NCBI RefSeq assembly: GCF_003663885.1
Contig: NZ_RCCE01000004.1
Location: 1 to 64,000, forward strand
Direction: 5' to 3'
Source of the DNA: Litoreibacter meonggei
GTDB lineage: Bacteria > Pseudomonadota > Alphaproteobacteria > Rhodobacterales > Rhodobacteraceae
DNA: 64,000 bases
Made by a program: the position numbers and the translations under genes. Position 1 is the first letter of the stretch. Each line of letters opens with the position of its first letter. Below are positions 35,225 through 42,617 of the stretch, in pieces. Below the pieces are notes generated by a model. The model was not told the DNA's origin. It saw only the letters and a program-made list of their open reading frames with translations, and did no database searches.

Positions 35225-37110
35225 CTGCGCACGGCCCGATAGCACGCGCGCCGATGATGCCGCCGGAACAGCCTTTGGCGTTTCCGGTGCAAGACCTGTC
35301 CTCGGATTATCGCGACGGGGCGGCACCCGACTTGCCCAACGATCCGTCCACGCGGCTCTGGCGGCTGGCGACGTTTCTGCCCGCGATCATCACCACAGGC
35401 GGGTTGATCGCCGCCTTCACCGACTGGTTCGCCATGGGCGGGTTGTCGGTGTTCGAAGGTCTGCTGATCGCCTTGATTGCATGCACGTTTTTCTGGATTT
35501 CCCTGTCGGTTTCGACGGTCACTGTCGGGCTGGTCAACATGATGCGCCCCCGTCGCGCGGCGCAGGACAAGCCCGCGCCCGCGCAGAATGTGGCGCTGTT
35601 GGTGCCGGTCTATAACGAGGTCCCGTGGGATGTGTTCGGCAACGCCTGCGCGATGCTTGAAGAACTGGACCGCACGCAGCATCCGCACAGCTACACGCTA
35701 TTCATCCTGTCTGACACCCGCGACGAGGTCATTGCCGAGCAGGAGCTGCGCGCCTTCGCCATGTTGCGCGCCAACCTGCCGGACCACATCGCGCTGCACT
35801 ACCGCCGCCGCGTCGACAATATCGACCGTAAGGTCGGCAATCTGGCCGATTGGGTGCAGCGGTGGGGCGGTGGCTATGACGCCATGCTGGTGCTGGACGC
35901 CGACAGTCTGATGTCCGGTCAGGCGATCATCACCCTGACCGACGAAATGGCCCACGACCCCTCCGCCGGCCTAATCCAGAGCTTCCCGCAGCTGTTCGGC
36001 GCGGAAACCCTGTTCGGGCGGGTTCAGCAGTTCTCCAGCACCATTTATGGTGCCGCTTTGGCCGAAGGTCTCGCCCGCTGGGCGGATCACGAGGGCAATT
36101 ACTGGGGCCACAACGCTATCATCCGCACCGCCGCCTTTGCCTCCTGTGCGGGTCTGCCACGGCTGGACACGTTCCGCTCCAAGGGCGCGTTGATCCTCAG
36201 CCACGACTTTGTCGAGGCGGGGTTGCTCCGCCGTGCAGGCTGGGGCGTCCGCTTCATGCCGCAGGTCAAAGGCAGCTATGAAGAAGTGCCCGCGACGCTC
36301 ATCGACTACGTGCTGCGCGACCGCCGCTGGTGTCAGGGCAACCTACAACACCTCAACATCCTCGGCTCCAAAGGTTTCCACCCCGTCACCCGCTTCCACC
36401 TGTTCCACGGCGCGATGGGCTATCTGCTATCCCCCGCATGGTTCGCGCTGCTGACCGTCTGGGCGCTGATCGGCAAGGGCGAGGAGGCGAATGTCATCCG
36501 CTACTTCACCGGCGAGAACCCGCAGGTGGCATGGCCCGAAATGAGCCATGTCAGCAACCTTGCCATTCTGGTGTTCATGTATGGCATGCTGCTTGCGCCG
36601 AAGTTCCTTGGGGCTGCCGCGCTGCTGCGCTCCGGCCCGTCGCTGCGCGATCTGGGTGGGGCAGGGCAGTTCGTGCTGTCCTTCGTGACCGAGATCATCG
36701 TCTCGGTGCTCTACGCGCCCATATTGATGGTGCAACAAACCATTGCCGTCGCCCGCACATGGATCGGTTACCGTGAAACATGGACCCCGCAAACCCGCCA
36801 AGGCGGGCGCTACGGCTTTACTACCGTCCTGAAATTCCACGCGCTGGAAATGATTGCGGGGGTTTTGCTGGTGGCAGGGATGGCCGAGGGGATCATCACG
36901 CTGTGGCTGCTGCCCATCGCGGTGTCTCTGGCCCTTGCGGTGCCCTTGTCGATGCTGAGCGGTGCGAAGCTGACGCGCTTCAAATGGACCTCCCGCCAGC
37001 TTGGCACCGCGGAGGTGTTCAACGCCCCTGCGATCATCCAAAGCGCCAAGCGGGAACGTTCCCGCATTCGGGTGGTTTTGGAGAATGCTGACCAGGTCGC
37101 AGCCGAATAG
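35221..37110 (+). CDS. opgH: Glucan glucosyltransferase OpgH/MdoH
   Basis: The 629-residue inner-membrane GT2 glycosyltransferase polymerises the glucan backbone from UDP-glucose. It has two N-terminal spans, a cytosolic GT2 domain with LVPVYNE (about 126-132), LDADSLMSG (DxD) and a QxxRW-like DRRWCQGNLQH, then several C-terminal spans. It is much shorter than the roughly 850-residue enterobacterial OpgH, as in Rhodobacter relatives. The start at 35221 overlaps the opgG stop (ATGA); a start at 35200 is possible but lies inside opgG. It ends directly against a convergent esterase gene. Confidence 0.94.
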   Translation: MTAHGPIARAPMMPPEQPLAFPVQDLSSDYRDGAAPDLPNDPSTRLWRLATFLPAIITTGGLIAAFTDWFAMGGLSVFEGLLIALIACTFFWISLSVSTVTVGLVNMMRPRRAAQDKPAPAQNVALLVPVYNEVPWDVFGNACAMLEELDRTQHPHSYTLFILSDTRDEVIAEQELRAFAMLRANLPDHIALHYRRRVDNIDRKVGNLADWVQRWGGGYDAMLVLDADSLMSGQAIITLTDEMAHDPSAGLIQSFPQLFGAETLFGRVQQFSSTIYGAALAEGLARWADHEGNYWGHNAIIRTAAFASCAGLPRLDTFRSKGALILSHDFVEAGLLRRAGWGVRFMPQVKGSYEEVPATLIDYVLRDRRWCQGNLQHLNILGSKGFHPVTRFHLFHGAMGYLLSPAWFALLTVWALIGKGEEANVIRYFTGENPQVAWPEMSHVSNLAILVFMYGMLLAPKFLGAAALLRSGPSLRDLGGAGQFVLSFVTEIIVSVLYAPILMVQQTIAVARTWIGYRETWTPQTRQGGRYGFTTVLKFHALEMIAGVLLVAGMAEGIITLWLLPIAVSLALAVPLSMLSGAKLTRFKWTSRQLGTAEVFNAPAIIQSAKRERSRIRVVLENADQVAAE

Positions 37111-37917
37111 CTACTCCAGCGCCTCGAACCAGTCCAACGCCATGACGGCCCAGCCCTTGGGGATGCCATGCGCGCCTTGGTGCAACGCAAAGTCCAGCGC
37201 GCCTGCGTCGCAAGTATCCCAACTGCGCCGCCAGAAATCGCCCGAGGTGTCGAACGTATCGGCGCGCATGTTTTTGCAGCCGTTGGTTTCGCGCCAGATT
37301 TGCATCGCTTGGAACACATCGCCTTGATAGATGCGCCCGCCGCCCAAAGGACGGCCTTCCAGCGGCACGGTGGTGTCGCGCCAGCCATGGGTGTGGAGCA
37401 GCTTCACGGGCCCCTTGCACGCATCCATCGCCGGATGGGGCCGCCAGAAACTGCCCGCCACAGGGGCGTAGGCGCGGGCCAGATCAGGCGCGTCGCAGGC
37501 CAGATAGGAGGTCATGGACCCGCCAATGGAAAACCCCGCCAGCAAGATACGGTCTCGATCCACCCCATGATTGGCGACGGCGTCGTCAATGACGGCACGG
37601 ATAAAAGCCAGCTCGTTGCGTTGTTGCACCCGGTCGGGATGAAAGGACCAGCCGGAGCCGAAACGCGAGTTCGGGCGTTTCAACCCGTTCGGGCCGATCA
37701 CCGCATAACCACGCTTCAGGATCGGGCCACCCATGCGCAGGATGCCGGTGCCTTTGCCACCTGCGCCGTGCAGGAACACTACGGCAGGGACCGAACCATC
37801 CGCAGCATCAGGTGCCTCGATATGATAACTGCCAAGCGGCAGCTCGCAGGGCTGTTCCGCGTCGCCACAGGCAAGGGCGGGGGTGGCCAGAAGGGCCAAT
37901 GCAGCGAGCCATTTCAT
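37111..37917 (-). CDS. Secreted alpha/beta-hydrolase esterase (PHB depolymerase/LpqC-like)
   Basis: The 268-residue product has a signal peptide (MKWLAALALLATPALACG) and the polyhydroxybutyrate depolymerase/feruloyl-esterase-like fold: VVFLHGAGGKGTG (oxyanion region), LAGFSIGGSMTSYLAC (Ser nucleophile in GFSIGG), LHTHGWRDTTVP (Asp) and FALHQGAHGIP (His). Several paired cysteines fit an exported, disulfide-bonded protein. The start at 37917 overlaps the upstream rhodanese gene (ATGA). It is last in the operon of five exported proteins from 39974 to 37111. Substrate unknown. Confidence 0.85.
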   Translation of the reverse strand: MKWLAALALLATPALACGDAEQPCELPLGSYHIEAPDAADGSVPAVVFLHGAGGKGTGILRMGGPILKRGYAVIGPNGLKRPNSRFGSGWSFHPDRVQQRNELAFIRAVIDDAVANHGVDRDRILLAGFSIGGSMTSYLACDAPDLARAYAPVAGSFWRPHPAMDACKGPVKLLHTHGWRDTTVPLEGRPLGGGRIYQGDVFQAMQIWRETNGCKNMRADTFDTSGDFWRRSWDTCDAGALDFALHQGAHGIPKGWAVMALDWFEALE

Positions 37918-38378
37918 CGGATCACCGGAAGCCCGCGCTTCAGCCAACCTGGACCGGCCCGCGATCCTTGCATGCCTTCCGGCACGTCGATGATGTTGCT
38001 GAACCCTGCCGCCGCCAACCGGTTGCTGAGACGCGCCGAGCGCACCCCGCGCGCGCAGATCAGGGCGACGGGCAGGGCAGTCTCTCCGCCCGTCAATGTT
38101 AACAATGCGTCCACGAAATCCTCACGCCGCATGTCGAGCCGGTTGGCACCTTCGCCGGAGCCAGTGCGCGCCCATTCATCGGGGCGGCGAATGTCGACCA
38201 ACAGGATGTCGCCCGCCACGGCTTGCGCATGTGCGGTGGGCGGGTCGATATGCGCGGCCTCCGACGCCTCGGTGATTGCGGAATAAAACAGGTTGCGCCC
38301 GCCAGCGGCGTAAATAGCACCACCCGCCAGAACGATTGCTCCGCCGGTCAGCAGCGCACGCCTCGACAGATCGGCCAT
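37914..38378 (-). CDS. Exported or membrane-anchored single-domain rhodanese
   Basis: The 154-residue product has an N-terminal hydrophobic segment after SRRALLTGGAIVLAGGAIYAAG, which resembles a twin-arginine or membrane-anchor signal. The rhodanese domain follows, with LLVDIRRPDEWARTG and the active-site loop CARGVRSA (Cys108), the usual loop length for sulfurtransferases. It lies between an SCO-like gene (TGATG junction) and an esterase gene (ATGA). A role in moving sulfane sulfur or resolving persulfides in the periplasm is plausible. Confidence 0.88.
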   Translation of the reverse strand: MADLSRRALLTGGAIVLAGGAIYAAGGRNLFYSAITEASEAAHIDPPTAHAQAVAGDILLVDIRRPDEWARTGSGEGANRLDMRREDFVDALLTLTGGETALPVALICARGVRSARLSNRLAAAGFSNIIDVPEGMQGSRAGPGWLKRGLPVIR

Positions 38379-38938
38379 CAGCTTTGGCCTTGGGTGTATT
38401 TCGCAACGATCCCTGCCGCCGCCTCCGGTGTGATGACAGGGGGGACGAGGGTCAGTAACTTGCCCTGCGCGTCGAGCAGATAGAGGAAGCTGCCATGGGC
38501 ATAGACGGGGCCATATTCGGGGTCGGTGAAGACCTCCTCGGTCTCGATCTGGTAGGCGTCATAGGCAACTTGCAATTGTGCCGCCGTGCCGGTCAGGCCG
38601 ATGAAGTCTTCATGGTGCTGCGCCAGCGCGGGGCCGAGATTATCGACCGTGTCACGCGCCGGATCGACGGTGATCATGACAGGCGTCACCGTGATCCCCT
38701 GTTCGGCCACCGCATCCGCCACCTGCGCCATCATTGGCAGCGCGGCAGAGCAGATTTCGCGGCAATTGGCATAGCCGAAGAATAGCAATTGCGGATGTCC
38801 CTGCGGGTCAGCCTGCGTGCGTGCGGTCCCTGTCTGGTCAACCAGCTCGAACGCCCCGCCCAGATCGAAGGGCAGAGGGGATTGGTCCGCCAGCGCCGGA
38901 GAACACAGCGCCAGCAGGGCAAGGACAGGCTTGATCAC
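38378..38938 (-). CDS. SCO1/SenC-like copper/thiol protein, GTG start
   Basis: The 186-residue thioredoxin-fold protein has a signal peptide (IKPVLALLALCSPALA). The SCO copper motif is present: C59-x3-C63 in GYANCREICSAALPMM, and His149 in VYAHGSFLYLLD. TPVMITVDPARDTVDNL is also typical. The best start is GTG at 38938, with GGAG upstream and a GTGA overlap with the preceding gene. SCO proteins insert copper into cytochrome oxidase or act as thiol reductants. No oxidase genes are nearby, so its client may be one of the two Cys-rich neighbours. Confidence 0.9.
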   Translation of the reverse strand: MIKPVLALLALCSPALADQSPLPFDLGGAFELVDQTGTARTQADPQGHPQLLFFGYANCREICSAALPMMAQVADAVAEQGITVTPVMITVDPARDTVDNLGPALAQHHEDFIGLTGTAAQLQVAYDAYQIETEEVFTDPEYGPVYAHGSFLYLLDAQGKLLTLVPPVITPEAAAGIVAKYTQGQS

Positions 38939-39504
38939 TCGAAAAGCTCCTTGATCAATTCCGCGTCTTTCTCGAGGCCCAGCCCGAAATGTCCGGTCTC
39001 GGCCAGATGCGCATTGACGCGCGGGTCGCGGCGGAACCACGGGCCTTTGCCTTTGGCCTCGGGGTATTTGGCGGCCCAGGCCTTGCTCCAGGTGTTGGCC
39101 TTGACCCAGTCTTCCGAGCCGACCTCGCGGACTTTTTGCACGAGATAGATATTCGTGGCTCCTTGGATGTCTTCGTCTTCGATCAGCAACCCGTCAACGT
39201 CGACCTGCTTGCCGCAAAACGGCAGAAGATCGACGGTGGCCCCCTGAAAGCCGCTTTGCGCGTTCTTGTTGGGGAAAACCAGCACATCATCCGCGGCGCG
39301 CAGAAGACCCAGCTGGCGGTCGCCGTCGCCGCAATTGTCGGGGCAATCTCCGGTGACCTCACAGGTGATGTCGACGACCTTGGCCTCGAAGAGCGCAGGG
39401 GCTTCTGCATAGAGGTTCCAGCTTTTCGCGCTGGACCCTTCAGAGAAGTCGGCGGCATAGACGGGGCTGGCGGCGATCAGGGCCAAGGCGATGATACGTG
39501 TCAT
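38935..39504 (-). CDS. Exported Cys-rich protein with C-x3-C, related to the gene at 39516
   Basis: The 189-residue product has a signal peptide (MTRIIALALIAASPVYA). Cys48, Cys54-x3-Cys58 (CPDNC) and Cys97 are visible. The core EAKVVDITCEVTGD...RQLGLLRAADDVLVFPNK, then VDVDGLLIED and NIYLVQKV, follows the same pattern as the next gene upstream (EIIDTWCYFSG...IPVGLLGEDGEVYMVLK), so I infer a shared small beta-barrel-like domain. A C-terminal extension (about 135-189) is specific to this protein. The start at 39504 has GAGGG; a start at 39519 would overlap the upstream stop. No known family recognised. Confidence 0.75.
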   Translation of the reverse strand: MTRIIALALIAASPVYAADFSEGSSAKSWNLYAEAPALFEAKVVDITCEVTGDCPDNCGDGDRQLGLLRAADDVLVFPNKNAQSGFQGATVDLLPFCGKQVDVDGLLIEDEDIQGATNIYLVQKVREVGSEDWVKANTWSKAWAAKYPEAKGKGPWFRRDPRVNAHLAETGHFGLGLEKDAELIKELFE

Positions 39505-39515
39505 GGATGCGGCCC

Positions 39516-39974
39516 TCATTTCTTTGGCTCCGGAATGGCGAAGCCCGGCACGACGCCGTAATCCTCGTGGTTCAGGTTGGTGATGCCGTGATCGGTCACG
39601 ACTTTTTCGACCACCAGATAATTCAGCCCGTCGCGCTTGTAGAGCATGCCGTCAGCGGTGATTTCGTGGCTGGCGAGGTTCAGGTTGGTGTCACCTGAGG
39701 CGTTCTGGTCGTCGCCCTCGATTTTCAGAACCATATAGACCTCGCCGTCTTCGCCCAACAGGCCAACGGGGATGCCCCCTGCGGAGCACCACAGCGCGCA
39801 GGTATGATGGGCCGAGCCGACAACCGCATCAGGCCCGCCCATGACACCGGAGAAATAGCACCATGTGTCGATGATCTCGCCGGTGATCTGGATGCGTTCG
39901 CCCTCGGACGCGCTGGCGGGCGCGGCAAGGCCCAAGGCGAGCATGGATGCCGCAAAGATGGGGGTGAGTTTCAT
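39516..39974 (-). CDS. Exported Cys/His-rich protein with C-x3-C
   Basis: The 152-residue product has a signal peptide (MKLTPIFAASMLALGLAAPASA) and a compact beta-rich domain. Candidate metal or thiol residues are Cys39 in IIDTWCYFSG and His56, His57, Cys59 and Cys63 in SAHHTCALWCSAGGIPVGLL. GGAGGAC upstream of the ATG gives a clear start. First gene of the operon. The HxxC-x3-C arrangement just before a Gly-x-P-V-G-L-L strand resembles metal or heme-associated small periplasmic proteins, but I cannot name a family. Confidence 0.75.
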   Translation of the reverse strand: MKLTPIFAASMLALGLAAPASASEGERIQITGEIIDTWCYFSGVMGGPDAVVGSAHHTCALWCSAGGIPVGLLGEDGEVYMVLKIEGDDQNASGDTNLNLASHEITADGMLYKRDGLNYLVVEKVVTDHGITNLNHEDYGVVPGFAIPEPKK

Positions 39975-40105
39975 TCGTGTCGTCCTCCGCTGATTCTTGG
40001 CATTAACGTAGCAAGAATGAGCGGTGATAGGGGATCACGTCTTGGTTAGGCCTCACGCGCGAAGCGGTGTCGGGTTATTTAGGTATTTTTGAAGCAGTGA
40101 TGAGG

Positions 40106-40660
40106 TCAGCGTAGCGCGTCGCCGAGATGGCGTGTCAACTCGTTCACGGTTTTGGTCACGGTGACAAAATCCAGCAGCGATTGGTCGGCAAACCCCTGCG
40201 CCACCACATGAGTGTTCATGGCAAGCAGCGGGTTCCAATAGCCATTGGTGTTGAGCAGGTAGATCGGTTTGCTATGCAGGCCAAGCTGCCGCCATGTCAG
40301 AACCTCGAAAAACTCGTCGAGCGAGCCTGCGCCGCCAGGCAAGACCACAATTGCGTCGGAGTTCATATACATGACCTTTTTGCGCTCATGCATTGTTTCC
40401 GTGACGATGAATGTGTTGAGGTCGCGCTTGCCGACTTCACGGTCAAAAAGGTGGGTCGGGATGACACCGAAGGTCTCGCCGCCAGCGGCTTGACTGGCCT
40501 GAGCAACAGCGCCCATCAAGCCGACATCACCCGCGCCGTAGACCAGCCGCCACGCGTTGTCTGCCAAGGCTCGCCCCAAATCCTCTGCAGCTTGGCGATA
40601 GGCTGGATCGGTGCCGAAACGGGATCCGCAGTAGACGCAGACAGATTTGGGCTGTGACAT
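40106..40660 (-). CDS. LOG-family cytokinin riboside 5'-monophosphate phosphoribohydrolase
   Basis: The 184-residue Rossmann-like protein has the LOG signature PGGAGSLDEFFEVLTWRQLG (about residues 107-126) and the N-terminal VCVYCGSRFGTDP and GAGDVGLMGAVAQAS segments. LOG enzymes cleave nucleoside 5'-monophosphates, classically cytokinin precursors, to base and ribose 5-phosphate; in bacteria the real substrate is often unclear. The start at 40660 is supported by AGGA nine bases upstream. It is divergent from the LysM gene. Confidence 0.9.
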   Translation of the reverse strand: MSQPKSVCVYCGSRFGTDPAYRQAAEDLGRALADNAWRLVYGAGDVGLMGAVAQASQAAGGETFGVIPTHLFDREVGKRDLNTFIVTETMHERKKVMYMNSDAIVVLPGGAGSLDEFFEVLTWRQLGLHSKPIYLLNTNGYWNPLLAMNTHVVAQGFADQSLLDFVTVTKTVNELTRHLGDALR

Positions 40661-40763
40661 GAGGAACATTCCTGACGGATAAGTGGCTTTGCCTTGTTCT
40701 ATGGGGGCTGCTACGTTGCCACAACGCCTTTCTCGGAGGGGCTGGGGGAGAAGGAAGACACGC

Positions 40764-42122
40764 ATGGCCATCTGGTCGAGAATGGGGCTAAGCGGCCCCG
40801 CTGCCGCTGGGGGCATCGCCGTTGTGATTGTCGTCGTTGGCGGGATTTATCTGGTGACCCAGAACCGGGGCGAAGTACTGCCCGAGGTTGAGCCGCAAGC
40901 CGAGCAAAAAGCGGTTGTCGATGCCCCTCCAACCCCTGTCGCGGTGGGGTCCGCACAACCGAAGGCTGAGACAACGGCTGAGCCTCGGGAAGATGCGGCG
41001 AAACCGGTTGAGGAGAGCGCGAAGACTGCAGTGGCAGAGCCTGAGCAGCCGGAACCCGAAAGCGTTGCTGAAGCAACCGAAGAGGGTGTTGTAGAACCTG
41101 ACCCTGAGTCGGAACCGACCCCAACGCCCGTACCCGTTACACCAGCCTTTGATGTTGTACAGGTCGCCCCCGATGGCGGCGGTGTTATTGCGGGGACGGC
41201 GGCACCAGGTAGTGGCGTCGTGTTCCTGCTCGACGGCGTAGAAATTGCGCGCGGCAAGGCGAATGCGTCCGGCAAGTTCGGCGTGTTGCTGGATTTCCCA
41301 GCCTCAGACGCCCCTCGGGCCTTGTCCATCGTCACGGAACTTGCGGATGGCACTAAAGCGACCTCGGAGGGAACCGTACTGATCTCTCCTGTGCGCATCG
41401 CCAGTGCGGAGCCGAAGGAGGAGCCGATCGCGCAAGCAGAAGCTAAGGCTGAGGCGTCGACCACTCCAGAACCCGATGCCGTGTCGGAGCCAGAGCCGGA
41501 GCAAACTGCCGCGACGCAATCTGTGTTTGCCGAGGATAGCCCCGCCAAGCCGGAACAACCCACGGCGCCAGACGCGCCCGCCGTGGTTTTGGCAGACAAC
41601 ACCGGAGTGACGTTGTTGCAACCGGCCCCGCAGCCCGCGGCCCCCAATACCCAACCCGATGCGCCCGTGACGGCAAATGTGGTCATCGACACCATCACCT
41701 ATGACGCAGAGGGCGAGGTGGCCTTGGCAGGGCGCGGTGTGTCGCAAGGGTTCGTACGGGTCTACCTGAATGACCAACCGGTCAAGACCACCCGCATTGC
41801 CGAGAACGGCCTGTGGGAGGCCCCATTGCCGGATGTGGATGCTGGTGTGTACCGGTTGCGGGTGGATGAGGTGGACGAAGACGGCACTGTTACCAGCCGT
41901 GTGGAAACTCCATTCCAGCGCGAGGCACCGGAAATTGCGATAGCCAATCCACAAACAGCGACCGCGGTGACGGTACAACCCGGCTTCACCCTGTGGGCCA
42001 TCGCCCGGGACCGCTTCGGATCAGGTGAACAATATGTCCGCGTCTACGAGGCAAACCGCGACCTGATCCGCGACCCTGACCTGATTTACCCCGGTCAGGT
42101 ATTCGCATTGCCGGAGGGTTGA
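40764..42122 (+). CDS. LysM domain protein with Ig-like repeats and a Pro/Glu/Ala-rich linker
   Basis: The 452-residue product has an N-terminal membrane anchor (about residues 10-32, GPAAAGGIAVVIVVVGGIYLV). A long low-complexity Glu/Pro/Ala/Thr linker follows, then a beta-sandwich repeat (VVQVAPDGGGVIAGTAAPGSG), more low-complexity sequence, a second such repeat (VALAGRGVSQGFVRVYLND) and a C-terminal LysM domain (FTLWAIARDRFGSGEQYVRVYEANRD...LIYPGQVFALP). It probably bridges inner membrane and peptidoglycan. The ATG has AAGGAAG upstream. The protein family is widespread in Rhodobacterales with no proven role. Confidence 0.85.
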   Translation: MAIWSRMGLSGPAAAGGIAVVIVVVGGIYLVTQNRGEVLPEVEPQAEQKAVVDAPPTPVAVGSAQPKAETTAEPREDAAKPVEESAKTAVAEPEQPEPESVAEATEEGVVEPDPESEPTPTPVPVTPAFDVVQVAPDGGGVIAGTAAPGSGVVFLLDGVEIARGKANASGKFGVLLDFPASDAPRALSIVTELADGTKATSEGTVLISPVRIASAEPKEEPIAQAEAKAEASTTPEPDAVSEPEPEQTAATQSVFAEDSPAKPEQPTAPDAPAVVLADNTGVTLLQPAPQPAAPNTQPDAPVTANVVIDTITYDAEGEVALAGRGVSQGFVRVYLNDQPVKTTRIAENGLWEAPLPDVDAGVYRLRVDEVDEDGTVTSRVETPFQREAPEIAIANPQTATAVTVQPGFTLWAIARDRFGSGEQYVRVYEANRDLIRDPDLIYPGQVFALPEG

Positions 42123-42211
42123 AGACATCGCCAACAGGGGTCTCTTGGAGCCGTGAATTCTGTGTCTAGCTCGTGTTGCCTTGGACTGGCGTAGCGGTTA
42201 GACTTAACCTC

Positions 42212-42388
42212 ATGAAACATGTTCCAAAAGAAACGACCGATGAAGCCTTGATTCAGGAATTTCTGAACAAGGGTGGGAAAGTCAGCGTTGGCAAAACCAA
42301 ACCTCTGGCCGCTGAATTGGGCCTGAGCAATAATGTTTGGAACAACAAGCTGACCAAAGAAGAAAAGACCGCACGCGACAAGAAGTGA
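42212..42388 (+). CDS. Small basic conserved protein (58 residues)
   Basis: The product starts MKHVPKETTDEALIQEFLNKGG, continues with KVSVGKTKPLAAELGLSNNVW and ends in a Lys-rich NNKLTKEEKTARDKK. Lys and Glu are abundant and there is no signal or membrane segment. The central part could form a helix-turn-helix-like unit (PLAAELGLSNNVWNNKL) but is too short to be sure. It looks like a genuine gene because the reading frame is well structured and short relatives occur in roseobacters, by recollection. No operon partner. Function unknown. Confidence 0.6.
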   Translation: MKHVPKETTDEALIQEFLNKGGKVSVGKTKPLAAELGLSNNVWNNKLTKEEKTARDKK

Positions 42389-42617
42389 ACTTGCGGGCGG
42401 TCGTCCTGTTTGCCGTTGGCGACGCGGTCATAAACGCATCGGCGTGACTGCGCAGGAACGCGGTTGTTCTGACATCTGGCCCCTTTGGCTCTGTCTTAGA
42501 GCCAGCGGCCGACCACATCCCAAGCTGTCAATCTACTTTTCTCGACCCTTGCCTATGGCTCTTCGGGCAGGCGAGCCCTAAGTTGAGCGATCTATAGTCA
42601 AGAAAGCCCAAGCGAAC

